DNA from: Gp6-AA40 sp035649635
GTDB lineage: Bacteria; Acidobacteriota; Vicinamibacteria; Vicinamibacterales; UBA2999
NCBI GenBank assembly: GCA_035649635.1
Contig: DASRJE010000198.1
Coordinates: forward strand, 124,001-188,000
DNA length: 64,000 nt
Direction of reading: 5' to 3'
In this document: positions 44,195 through 52,368 of the stretch, piece after piece
Layout: every line of letters begins with the position of its first letter
How positions within the stretch are numbered: the first letter of the stretch is position 1
The notes under the pieces: model-generated
What the model was told of the DNA's origin: nothing
Databases searched by the model: none
Seen by the model: only the letters and a program-made list of their open reading frames with translations
Made by a program: the position numbers and the translations under genes

Positions 44195-44224
44195 GCCGGG
44201 TCCACACAGCAGGACCCGGCCTAC
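44195..44224 (-). repeat. REP-like GTAG hairpin, copy 10
   Basis: On the minus strand GTAG-GCCGGGTCC-loop-GGACCCGGC, a perfect 9-bp stem, immediately after the MoaD-like stop codon. Confidence 0.85.
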
Positions 44225-44231
44225 GCCCTCT

Positions 44232-44300
44232 CGAGACGAACCCCGAGCCCCAATCCCGAGCCCCGAGTCCCGAATCCCGAATCGCGAACCCCGATAGATA
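44232..44300. repeat. CCCGAGTCCCGAATC direct-repeat tract
   Basis: About six degenerate 7-8 bp units (cgaaccccgagccccaatcc continuing cgagccccgagtcccgaatc) fill the gap before the core-MetE gene. The same unit occurs at 7870, inside addB near 9230, and at 60405. No riboswitch structure was recognised here. Confidence 0.75.
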
Positions 44301-44311
44301 ATTAGTCCCAG

Positions 44312-45367
44312 ATGCTGGAACCCTCGATCGTGGGCAGCCTGCCAAAGCCGTCGTGGTTGGCTGCGCCCAACATGCTCAGGGCGCCGTGGCGGCTCGCCGG
44401 ACAGGAACTTCTCGACGCCCAGGATGATGCCGTTCGGTTGGCCATCGTCGAGCAGGAACAGGCGGGGCTGACGATCGTGACCGACGGGGAGGTTCGTCGC
44501 CGACACTATATCTGGGGATTCCTGGATGGGCTGACCGGCATCGACACCGAGAATCTCGGGAAGGCGCGCTCTCGTGGCGGCCGCTATGCCGAGTTGACCG
44601 AGGTTGCCCGCATCGTCGGGCCGGTGAGCCGCAAGGGGCCGGTGCTTCTTCAGGCATGTCAGTTCGCGCGCGCCACGACGCGGCAGCGCCTGAAGGTCAC
44701 CATGCCGGGACCGATGACCATCGCCGACAGCGTGGCCGATGAGTACTACGGCACCGATCGAAAGACACTGGCGATGAAGTTCGCCGCCATCCTGAATGCC
44801 GAAGCGCGGGAGCTGGCGGCAGCCGGCGCCGACGTGATCCAGTTCGACGAGCCCTGCTTCAATATTTTTCTCGAAGAAGTCGAGGCCTGGGGCATCGAGG
44901 CGCTCGAGGCGTGCATGAACGGCGTTTCAGCGACGCGCGCTGTCCACATCTGTTATGGATACGGCACGCCGGCCGTATTAGCGTGGAAAACGAAGAATAC
45001 GGATTGGGGGCACTACGGCGTCACGTTTCCACTGCTGGGCAGGAGCAGCGTGAACCAGGTGTCGGTGGAGTGCGCGGCCTCCGGAGTCGACCTCTCTGTC
45101 TTGCGCGAACTGAATGGCAAGGACATTATGTTTGGCGCGATCGACGTCGGAACCGAAGAGGTGGAAGCGGCGGATGTCGTGGCGGACCGTCTGCGACGAG
45201 CCCTCGAACATGTTCCCGCAGAACGGCTCTTTCCATGTACTGATTGCGGATTAGTGCCGCGCAGCCGAGAGGCCTCTCGGGGTAAAATGCGCGCGCTGGC
45301 AGAGGGAGCTGCGATCGTTCGAGCCGAGTTGACGTCCACCGCGCAACGCGAGCTCGCAGTTCCTTGA
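44312..45367 (+). CDS. Core-MetE: cobalamin-independent methionine synthase, catalytic domain only
   Basis: The protein has 351 residues, corresponding to the C-terminal barrel of MetE without its N-terminal half. Zinc and homocysteine ligands are visible: H-I-C (AVHICYGYG), E in NQVSVECA, and C in CTDCGLVPRS. IVTDGEVRR and IQFDEP also match. Core-MetE (Mes-type) enzymes do not use triglutamyl folate in the usual way and may take methyl groups from a corrinoid protein or another donor. No ribosome site precedes ATG 44312. Confidence 0.87.
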   Translation: MLEPSIVGSLPKPSWLAAPNMLRAPWRLAGQELLDAQDDAVRLAIVEQEQAGLTIVTDGEVRRRHYIWGFLDGLTGIDTENLGKARSRGGRYAELTEVARIVGPVSRKGPVLLQACQFARATTRQRLKVTMPGPMTIADSVADEYYGTDRKTLAMKFAAILNAEARELAAAGADVIQFDEPCFNIFLEEVEAWGIEALEACMNGVSATRAVHICYGYGTPAVLAWKTKNTDWGHYGVTFPLLGRSSVNQVSVECAASGVDLSVLRELNGKDIMFGAIDVGTEEVEAADVVADRLRRALEHVPAERLFPCTDCGLVPRSREASRGKMRALAEGAAIVRAELTSTAQRELAVP

Positions 45368-45487
45368 CAGATCATCTTTGACTTTGGTAAAGCTCCGTCA
45401 CCGTTAGACACGGTTCCGGCAATTATCAAGCGAATACCCGCGTGGAACGACTGTGATGTCGGCCCGTGAGGAGAGGAGACCTGGCAG

Positions 45488-46339
45488 ATGCGATACCGGT
45501 TCACAGGCGCAGTGGTGGCGATGACATTAGCGGCGGCAGTTTCGCTGACCGTGGCACCGACCGCACAACAAGGGCGCGGCAATGCGCCGGCGGCGCCTGC
45601 CGCAGGCCAGGGCCGCGGAGCCGCGCGTCCGGCGCAGATCGCTGGTCACCCGAATTTGAACGGTGTCTGGCAGGCGATCGGCACGGCGTATTGGAATCTC
45701 GAGGATCACTCTGCGGCAGCCACGTCGTTCTGGCAGCTGGGCGCGATGTTCGCGATCCCGGCCGGTCAGAGCGTGGTCGTTGGCGGGACGATCCCGTATC
45801 TTCCTGCCGGCCTCAAGAAGCGGGAAGAGAACATGAAGGGTTGGCCGAAGTCAGATCCCGAGGCCAAGTGCTACATGGCGGGGATTCCACGATCGACCTA
45901 CATGCCCTATCCGTTCCAGATCGTCCAGGGACAGAAGGACATCCTGTTCGTGTACGAGTACGCGAGTTCGAATCGCATCGTCCACATGGACAAGCCGTCG
46001 GAGGCTCCGGTCGACAGCTGGATGGGATGGTCGAACGGTAAGTGGGACGGCAACACGCTGGTCATCGAGGTCACGGGGAACAACGACCAGACGTGGTTCG
46101 ACCGCGCCGGCAACCATCACTCTGACGCGTTGAAGGTTACCGAACGGTATACGCTGCAGGGCGACAACCATATCCAGTACGAAGCCACGATTGAGGACCC
46201 GAAGACGTTCCAGAAGCCGTGGCAGATACGGATGCCGCTGTATCGCCGGATGGAGCAGAACGCGCAGTTGCTGGAATACAAGTGCGTGGAATTCTCCGAA
46301 GAGCTACTCTACGGGGATCTGAAGAAGAAAACCGAGTAG
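45488..46339 (+). CDS. Secreted protein distantly related to the WGDPD family
   Basis: The protein has 283 residues with signal peptide GAVVAMTLAAAVSLTVAP and a Gly/Ala/Pro-rich linker. Homology to the WGDPD family is in the second half: W-D-G-N-T-L-V-I-E-V-T-G-N-N with preceding G-W-S-N-G-K, then HHSDALKVTERYT and IEDPKTFQKPW. It lacks the PWGDPD block but has HPNLNGVWQ instead. Exactly two Cys (EAKCYM, EYKCVE) as in the full-length family. GAGGAG lies before ATG. It may form a unit with the DUF6152 gene downstream. Confidence 0.75.
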   Translation: MRYRFTGAVVAMTLAAAVSLTVAPTAQQGRGNAPAAPAAGQGRGAARPAQIAGHPNLNGVWQAIGTAYWNLEDHSAAATSFWQLGAMFAIPAGQSVVVGGTIPYLPAGLKKREENMKGWPKSDPEAKCYMAGIPRSTYMPYPFQIVQGQKDILFVYEYASSNRIVHMDKPSEAPVDSWMGWSNGKWDGNTLVIEVTGNNDQTWFDRAGNHHSDALKVTERYTLQGDNHIQYEATIEDPKTFQKPWQIRMPLYRRMEQNAQLLEYKCVEFSEELLYGDLKKKTE

Positions 46340-46444
46340 TTCTGAGTAATTCTGCGGCTGAGTGATACACTGTTTAGGGCTTTTTAATCTCAGGGGTCGG
46401 GCACAAATCGAACTGACGTCCCGAATAGGTAGGAGATGAATTCG

Positions 46445-46867
46445 ATGCGAACGAAACTCTTCAGCATTGCGGCCGCTGCTGCGTTTGTGGCGGTGTTTGC
46501 TGTCCAGGTCTCAGCACACCACTCCTTTGCGGCTGAATTCGACGCCAAGCGTCCGGTCAAGCTGCGGGGCACGGTCGTGAAGATGGAATGGATCAATCCC
46601 CATTCCTGGATTCACATCGACGTCAAAGATCCCGCGACCGGCAAGGTCGAGCGCTGGATGGTTGAAGGTGGGGCGCCGAATGCGTTGCTCCGCCGCGGAT
46701 GGAACAAGAACTCGCTGACCGAGGGCACCGAGATCCTCGTCGAGGGCTTCCAGGCCAAGGACGGCGCGAATCGGGCGAACGGGCGCGACATCACGTTCCC
46801 GGACGGCAAGAAGCTCTTCGTCGGTTCGTCCGGCACGGGCGCTCCCGACGAGAGACCCGAGAAGTAA
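46445..46867 (+). CDS. Secreted DUF6152-like protein
   Basis: The protein has 140 residues; ATG 46445 is chosen since AGGAG lies nine bases upstream, whereas ATG 46436 touches it. The signal peptide (FSIAAAAAFVAVFAVQVSA) is followed by HHSFAAEFDAKRPVKLRG, the DUF6152 hallmark (mature N-terminal HH, then H-S-F and W-x-N-P-H-S in MEWINPHSWIHIDV). The exposed His-His suggests metal binding. A strong terminator follows. Such proteins often accompany WGDPD-type proteins. Confidence 0.85.
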   Translation: MRTKLFSIAAAAAFVAVFAVQVSAHHSFAAEFDAKRPVKLRGTVVKMEWINPHSWIHIDVKDPATGKVERWMVEGGAPNALLRRGWNKNSLTEGTEILVEGFQAKDGANRANGRDITFPDGKKLFVGSSGTGAPDERPEK

Positions 46868-46891
46868 GACATCCGTTTCGGAATTCCACAG

Positions 46892-46937
46892 AGCAACGCC
46901 AGGACCGGTCATCGGTCCTCGGCGTTGCTTTGTTTTT
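46892..46937 (+). terminator. Rho-independent terminator
   Basis: AGCAACGCC-A-GGACCG, loop, CGGTCC-TC-GGCGTTGCT form a 15-bp interrupted stem followed by TTGTTTTT. It ends the 45488-46867 unit. Confidence 0.88.
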
Positions 46938-46981
46938 GGGGCGTGGCAATCTGAGGGTCTTCGAGTATCCTCGGACCCCTC

Positions 46982-47257
46982 ATGTCCATGACCTCCACCC
47001 TCGAAGCCGTTTCGGCTGCCAGGTGGCGTATCGCCATCTCACTTACCATCGCCATGATGGTGGTCTACTTCGGCTTTGTCCTCCTGGTTGCCTTCAATAA
47101 ACCGCTGCTCGGCGTGCTCGTAACACGCGGCCTCAGCCTCGGCATGCTGCTGGGTGCGCTCGTAATCCTCGTCGCTTGGGCGCTCACGTGGGCGTACGTG
47201 CGGTGGGCGAACACCCACTACGACCCATCTCTTCAGAGGCTGCGGGAGCGTCGATGA
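46982..47257 (+). CDS. DUF485 membrane protein (YjcH-like)
   Basis: The protein has 91 residues with two membrane helices: WRIAISLTIAMMVVYFGFVLL and LGALVILVAWALTWAYVRWA, with the typical Y-x-x-W-A-N-x-x-Y-D-P ending. DUF485 genes directly precede acetate symporter genes, as yjcH precedes actP in E. coli. The stop overlaps the symporter start by 4 bp. Confidence 0.92.
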   Translation: MSMTSTLEAVSAARWRIAISLTIAMMVVYFGFVLLVAFNKPLLGVLVTRGLSLGMLLGALVILVAWALTWAYVRWANTHYDPSLQRLRERR

Positions 47258-48828
47258 CGTCGGCTATCGGTGAACCCAACGCCATCGCGATCACATTCTT
47301 CCTGGTCTTCATCCTCCTGTCCCTCGGTATTACCGTGTGGGCGTCAAGAAAGACGCGGACCGCCGATCAGTTCTACGCAGCCGGCAGGAGCGTGACGGCA
47401 TTTCAGAATGGGCTCGCGCTGGCGGGCGACTACATGAGCGCCGCGAGCTTTCTGGGGATCGCGGGACTGGTCGCCACTTCAGGATTCGACGGCTTGATCT
47501 ATTCGATCGGCTGGCTCGTTGGCTGGCCGATCGTGATGTTTCTCATCGCGGAGCCGTTACGCAATCTGGGTCGCTATACATTCGCCGATGTGCTCGCTGC
47601 GCGGTTGCGTCAGACACCGATTCGCATTGCGGCGTCGATAGGAGCGCTGGCCGTCATCGCGTTCTACCTGATCGCGCAAATGGTCGGTGCCGGCAATCTG
47701 ATTCGATTGCTGTTTGGTCTTCCTTACGAGGCCGCGGTCGTCATCGTCGGCGGCGTCATGCTGGCGTACGTGTTGTTTGGCGGCATGATCGCGACCACGT
47801 GGGTGCAAATCGTCAAGGCGGTGATGCTCCTTGGTGGGGCAACGCTGCTGGCGCTGCTCGTTCTCGCCCGCTTTGGTTTCAACCCTCTCGCGCTGTTTGC
47901 GCAGGCCTCGGACATGTACGGCGCGGGCGTGCTCAGTCCCGGCCGCCTCGTTACCGATCCCATCGACGCCGTGTCTCTTGGGCTCGCGCTGATGCTTGGG
48001 ACGGCCGGCCTGCCGCATATCCTGATGCGGTTTTACACGGTTCCCGACGCACGAACGGCACGCACGTCGGTCGGATATGCGACAGCATTCATTGGTTTCT
48101 TTTATCTCCTCACGTTCGTGCTCGGCTTCGGCGCCATGGTGATCATCGGGCGCGAGGCCATCACCGGTATTGACGCCGGAGGCAACATGGCCGCGCCGCT
48201 GCTGGCCGAAGGCGTCGGCGGCACGCCGTTCCTCGGGTTCATTTCGGCGGTGGCTTTTGCCACGATCCTGGCGGTCGTTGCTGGTTTGACGTTGTCGGGC
48301 GCCGCGACGCTCTCGCACGACTTGTGGGTGAACGTCGTGCGCGGCGCGAAAGCGGATCAGCGGGAGCAGCTCGCGGTCGCACGTGTTGCGACGGTGCTGC
48401 TCGCAGGGCTGTCGATCGTGCTCGGCATCGCCTTCAAGGGACAGAACGTCGCGTACATGGTGGGACTGGCGTTTGCGATTGCGGCGAGCGCAAACTTCCC
48501 GGCGCTCGTGCTTTCGATCTTCTGGCGGCGCCTGACAACGGCTGGTGCGCAGAGCAGTATGATCGTGGGTACTGTCGCAGCGCTCTTGTTGATCTATCTC
48601 TCGCCGACGATTCAAGTCGACATCCTGCACAACTCGGGTGCATGGTTCCCGCTGCGCAACCCGGGTATCGTCTCGATCCCGCTGTCGTTCGTGATTGCTA
48701 TTGCTGTGTCGCTGCTTTGGCCAGTGTCGTCCGAGGCGCAGCGCTTTGTGGAACTGGAGCGGCAACTCCACCTGGGAACTGAAACCGTCGACGAGCCCGC
48801 AGGGTCCGTACGTAGTGTCCGGCTTTAG
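47254..48828 (+). CDS. actP: Cation/acetate symporter ActP (solute:Na+ symporter family)
   Basis: This is a 524-residue SSS-family transporter with about 13 helices. Blocks are ADQFYAAGRSVTAFQNGLAL, GDYMSAASFLGIAGLVATSG, LRNLGRYTFADVLAARL, QMVGAGNLI, PHILMRFYTVPDARTARTSV and TLSGAATLSHDLWVNV. ATG 47254 overlaps the DUF485 stop. With acs this supports acetate scavenging. The last six residues (VRSVRL) and the stop are encoded by a REP-like hairpin, so the native C-terminus was probably replaced. Confidence 0.93.
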   Translation: MTSAIGEPNAIAITFFLVFILLSLGITVWASRKTRTADQFYAAGRSVTAFQNGLALAGDYMSAASFLGIAGLVATSGFDGLIYSIGWLVGWPIVMFLIAEPLRNLGRYTFADVLAARLRQTPIRIAASIGALAVIAFYLIAQMVGAGNLIRLLFGLPYEAAVVIVGGVMLAYVLFGGMIATTWVQIVKAVMLLGGATLLALLVLARFGFNPLALFAQASDMYGAGVLSPGRLVTDPIDAVSLGLALMLGTAGLPHILMRFYTVPDARTARTSVGYATAFIGFFYLLTFVLGFGAMVIIGREAITGIDAGGNMAAPLLAEGVGGTPFLGFISAVAFATILAVVAGLTLSGAATLSHDLWVNVVRGAKADQREQLAVARVATVLLAGLSIVLGIAFKGQNVAYMVGLAFAIAASANFPALVLSIFWRRLTTAGAQSSMIVGTVAALLLIYLSPTIQVDILHNSGAWFPLRNPGIVSIPLSFVIAIAVSLLWPVSSEAQRFVELERQLHLGTETVDEPAGSVRSVRL

Positions 48829-48834
48829 CCGGAC
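48812..48834 (+). repeat. REP-like GTAG hairpin, copy 11 (encodes actP C-terminus)
   Basis: GTAGT-GTCCGGC-TTTA-GCCGGAC, a perfect 7-bp stem. The TAG overlapping the loop (48826-48828) is the actP stop codon. Confidence 0.85.
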
Positions 48835-48843
48835 CGTGCGAGC

Positions 48844-51800
48844 GTGAATAAGACCTCTCGATCGATTGCCTTCCTGCTCGCCGGAGTGCTCCTGGCCGGA
48901 GCCGCCATTTTCCTCGTGGTGCGAGGTCGCAACCCGTCTCTTCCGGCGCCGGGCTCTGACACCTACGAGCAGATGACGCGCGCGTTTTACTGGGGACTCT
49001 CGGCCCTCGAAGTTGGTCTTCTGGACGATGCGCGCCAACAGTTCACGAAGGCCACCACGATCGTGCCCCAGGAGCCGGCGGCGTGGGCCAATCTTGGTTT
49101 GACGCAGCTTCGTCTTGGAGAACTGGAGGCGGCCGCGGCGCCGGTCGAACGGGCGCTCGAGCTGGCCCCCAACAACGGCGATGTCGTGCTGCTTGCCGCC
49201 AGGATGGAAGCGGCACGCGGGCGACTGGACGAAGCCGTGGTGCGGCTCCGTCGCGCCGTCGAACTCGATCCCGACGGGCTTCGGGCACGGTTTGCGCTGG
49301 CCGACGAACTACAACGGCTGAACACGCCGGAGGCAGATGCCGAGGCGCTTTCACTTCTCGACGAGATCGTGCGTCGCTCGCCCAACAACCTCGCCGCCTT
49401 GATCGAACGCGCCAGGATCGCCGCGCGTCGTCGAGACGAGGCGCGACTCCGCGGCTCGCGGGAAGCGCTCACACCGCTGTCGTCAACGTGGCCGCAACAG
49501 GCGCTCGAGCAGTTCCAGGCCTTCCAGAGTGCCGTCGATGAGAGGCGATTCGAGGATCTGGCTCGAGCGACCACGTTTCTGAGGAACGTCCTCGCGCCCG
49601 TGCCCGCGTTTCGTGAAAGCCTGACCGCGGTGCGGACGCCGACCGAGCTCATCGCCGAACCGTTCGATCGCTTTGTCGCTTTGGTGGCGCCGCCGGCACA
49701 GCCGTCACCTGCGGATCCGTCGATCACGTTCGCGGCAGAAGCGGCTGATAACGATGCGGCGGCCGCGTTGCTCACGGTCTTTCCGACGATCGAGGCCGCG
49801 CCGATTCTCTTTGCAGCTGACGCAACGAACCTGCGTCGTCTCGATGGGTCCGCGGCGGTCTGGCCATTTCCCACCTCCGCTAAAGCTACGGTGGGCAAGC
49901 CTTCATCGCCGTCGTCGAGCGCACTCGTGGCGCTCGATTGGAATCACGACTTCCGCACCGACATCGCCATGGGAGGACGCGGCGGGATACGTCTTCTTCT
50001 GCAGGATGAAAAGGGCGGTTTCTCGGACGCGACGGCCAAGGCATCGTCGGGAGCGCCGGTCTCTGACGATATCTTCGGTGTGTGGGCGGCCGATGTCGAA
50101 ATGGACGGCGATATCGATCTCGTCGTTGGCGCGACCGAAGGGTCGCCATTCGTCTTGAGGAATAACGGCGACGGCACGTGGCGCAGGATCGAGCCGTTCA
50201 GCGGCTTAGCCGCAGTGCGCGGGTTTGGATGGGCCGATTTGGATCAGGACGCCGATGCCGATGCCGTATTTCTCGATCGCGCGGGCAGGCTGCACGTGTT
50301 CACGAACCGGCAGGCAGGTCAATTCGTGCCTGCTGCGGAGGTGAGCGGAATCGCAACGGTCGTGGCGATGACCGTCGCGGACGTCGACGCCAATGGCGCG
50401 TTCGATCTCATCGCGCTCGAATCGAGCGGGACCGTCCGACAAGTCACCTGGCAGGGCACGGAGTGGCGACTATCGGACATCGCGATGGGACTCGTGGGCG
50501 CGGGTGCAGACCCGGGAACCTACCGACTTATCGCCGCTGATTTCGACAACAGCGGGGCGCTCGATTTGCTTGCCGCCGGAGGCGGGACGTCGCTCATCTG
50601 GCTTGCGGGCCAGGATTATCGTCTCGAGGCGCTGCCGACGGGACCGGCCGGCCAGGCGGTCGCGGTCGCGGATCGAAACGGCGATGGCCGTCTCGATCTC
50701 GCTGCACTCGCAATGGATCGGCCTGTGTGGCTGATGGGCGGTGGTGGAACGGCCGCGTACCACTGGAAAGTGATCCGGCCGCGCGGACAGGCGACGGCCG
50801 GCGATCAGCGGATCAACTCCTTTGGTGCAGGAGGAGAGATCAGCGTCCGTTCCGGTCTCACCGTCCAGACGCAAGTCATGTCCGGAACTCCTGTTCACTT
50901 CGGTCTCGGCGCGAGAACGGGTATCGATGTCGCGCGAATCGTCTGGCCCAACGGCAACGCGCAGGCGGAGTTCGGCACCGGTGTCGATGACGTAATCGTC
51001 GCCGAGCAACGCCTCAAGGGCTCATGTCCATGGGTGTTCGCGTGGGATGGCACGCGAATGAGTTTCGTCACGGACTTCCTCTGGCGATCACCCCTTGGGC
51101 TCAGGATCAACGCGCAGGACACCGCCGGTGTGAGTCAGACGGAAGACTGGGTCAGGATTGCCGGCGCCCAACTTCGGCCACGCGACCATATGTACGACGT
51201 TCGCATCACGGCGGAACTCTGGGAAACGCATTTCTTCGATCATGTGTCGCTTCTTGTTGTTGATCACCCTGCTGACACCGAGATGTTCGTCGACGAACGA
51301 TTTCAGCCTGCGGAGCGGCCGGCCCTCGCTCCGAGGGCCATGCGTCTGCTCGGCCCGGTAGCGCGCGCGCGCGACGAGTCGGGCCGTGATGTGACCGACG
51401 TGATCGCTGCGCGCGACGGCAGGTATCTGTCGACGTTTGCAAAGGGACAGTATCAGGGAATCGCGCAAGAACACTTCGTCGAGTTCGAACTGGGTGACCA
51501 TGCACGGACTGATCGCCTCACCCTCGTTGCAAGCGGATGGATTTATCCAACCGACAGCAGCATCAATGTCGCGATTGGCCAGGGAGGTGTCGTCAAGCCG
51601 AGCGGCCTCGTCTTGGAGGCCTTGGATGGCCACGACCGCTGGGTCGCTGTGAATCCCGATCTCGGTTTCCCCGCTGGCAAGAACAAGACGATGCTGATAG
51701 ATCTCACGGGCGTCGGGGAAGCTCGCCGACTCAGGCTGCGCACCAATCTCGAGATCTACTGGGACGCTCTCACGCTGGCCCGGGAGGTCGATGGCTCGCT

Positions 51801-52368
51801 TCGTGTGCGCAGGCTTCCACTGGCCGACGCAGAACTGCGGTATCGAGGCTTTTCGGAAACGACGTCACTCAGAAGCGACGCGCCGGAGACACCCGACTAC
51901 GACCGAAAAGCTGGCGTGACGCAGCGATGGCGCGATTTGGTCGGCTATCACACCCGGTTCGGTAACGTGAACGCACTATTGTCGGAGGTCGACGACCGTT
52001 ATGTGATCATGAACGCTGGCGACGAGATGCGGCTGCGTTTCCCCGAGCAGCCGGCACCCGAGTCTGGCTGGCGCCGTGATTTCGTGCTCATTGGCGACGG
52101 ATGGGAAAAGGACGGCGACTACAACACGGGTTTCTCGCAGACCGTGCTTCCGCTGCCGTCTCACGATAGGCCCGCCTATGGCGCGCGCGGGCAGGGAAGC
52201 GCTACGGGTCATCTCGAGGATGATCCCGTTTATCAGCGTCACCGAGCCGACTGGGACGAGTACCACACCCGGTGGGTGGAGCCGAGCGACTTTATCCGGG
52301 GAATAAGGGGTCGGGAGTCATTTAAGCAGGACACTCCCTTAAATGACTCCCGACCCCAGTTACCATGA
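48844..52368 (+). CDS. Large TPR + FG-GAP/CRTAC1-type protein
   Basis: The protein has 1174 residues, start GTG. An N-terminal membrane anchor (AFLLAGVLLAGAAIFLVVRG), then TPR repeats (about 40-190: AAWANLGLTQLRLGELEAA and similar), then FG-GAP/VCBS repeats (D-x-D-x-D-x-D type: DVEMDGDIDL, DLDQDADADA, DRNGDGRLDL) and an ASPIC/UnbV module (RINSFGAGGEISVRSG, IVWPNG). A further C-terminal region of about 450 residues is unassigned. Calcium-binding propeller, extracytoplasmic. Two repeat elements have entered the gene (near residue 342 and at the C-terminus). It overlaps the next gene by 4 bp. Confidence 0.85.
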   Translation: MNKTSRSIAFLLAGVLLAGAAIFLVVRGRNPSLPAPGSDTYEQMTRAFYWGLSALEVGLLDDARQQFTKATTIVPQEPAAWANLGLTQLRLGELEAAAAPVERALELAPNNGDVVLLAARMEAARGRLDEAVVRLRRAVELDPDGLRARFALADELQRLNTPEADAEALSLLDEIVRRSPNNLAALIERARIAARRRDEARLRGSREALTPLSSTWPQQALEQFQAFQSAVDERRFEDLARATTFLRNVLAPVPAFRESLTAVRTPTELIAEPFDRFVALVAPPAQPSPADPSITFAAEAADNDAAAALLTVFPTIEAAPILFAADATNLRRLDGSAAVWPFPTSAKATVGKPSSPSSSALVALDWNHDFRTDIAMGGRGGIRLLLQDEKGGFSDATAKASSGAPVSDDIFGVWAADVEMDGDIDLVVGATEGSPFVLRNNGDGTWRRIEPFSGLAAVRGFGWADLDQDADADAVFLDRAGRLHVFTNRQAGQFVPAAEVSGIATVVAMTVADVDANGAFDLIALESSGTVRQVTWQGTEWRLSDIAMGLVGAGADPGTYRLIAADFDNSGALDLLAAGGGTSLIWLAGQDYRLEALPTGPAGQAVAVADRNGDGRLDLAALAMDRPVWLMGGGGTAAYHWKVIRPRGQATAGDQRINSFGAGGEISVRSGLTVQTQVMSGTPVHFGLGARTGIDVARIVWPNGNAQAEFGTGVDDVIVAEQRLKGSCPWVFAWDGTRMSFVTDFLWRSPLGLRINAQDTAGVSQTEDWVRIAGAQLRPRDHMYDVRITAELWETHFFDHVSLLVVDHPADTEMFVDERFQPAERPALAPRAMRLLGPVARARDESGRDVTDVIAARDGRYLSTFAKGQYQGIAQEHFVEFELGDHARTDRLTLVASGWIYPTDSSINVAIGQGGVVKPSGLVLEALDGHDRWVAVNPDLGFPAGKNKTMLIDLTGVGEARRLRLRTNLEIYWDALTLAREVDGSLRVRRLPLADAELRYRGFSETTSLRSDAPETPDYDRKAGVTQRWRDLVGYHTRFGNVNALLSEVDDRYVIMNAGDEMRLRFPEQPAPESGWRRDFVLIGDGWEKDGDYNTGFSQTVLPLPSHDRPAYGARGQGSATGHLEDDPVYQRHRADWDEYHTRWVEPSDFIRGIRGRESFKQDTPLNDSRPQLP
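49868..49896 (+). repeat. Intragenic CTAAAGCTACGG element
   Basis: CCCACC-TCCGCTAAAGCTACG-GTGGG forms a short palindrome whose minus strand contains GTAGCTTTAGC. It adds an in-frame T-S-A-K-A-T-V-G-K segment between propeller regions of the large CRTAC1 protein. A related cgcgagctacgg element is at 60375. Confidence 0.5.
52307..52357. repeat. 20-11-20 inverted repeat, copy 2, inside a coding end
   Basis: Arms GGGGTCGGGAGTCATTTAAG (52307-52326) and CTTAAATGACTCCCGACCCC (52338-52357) pair perfectly around an 11-base loop. It shares the GGG[TA]GTCATTT core and arm/loop sizes with the element at 42717. It encodes the last residues of the large CRTAC1 protein. Confidence 0.92.

Noticed and set aside
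44232..44300. CCCGAGTCC tract as a CRISPR array or riboswitch upstream of core-MetE
   Set aside because: Units of 7-8 bp are contiguous with no spacers, and no SAM or cobalamin riboswitch consensus is visible.
47557..49038. A 493-codon minus-strand frame over actP
   Set aside because: It is charged low-complexity sequence with no motif, antisense to a clear transporter.
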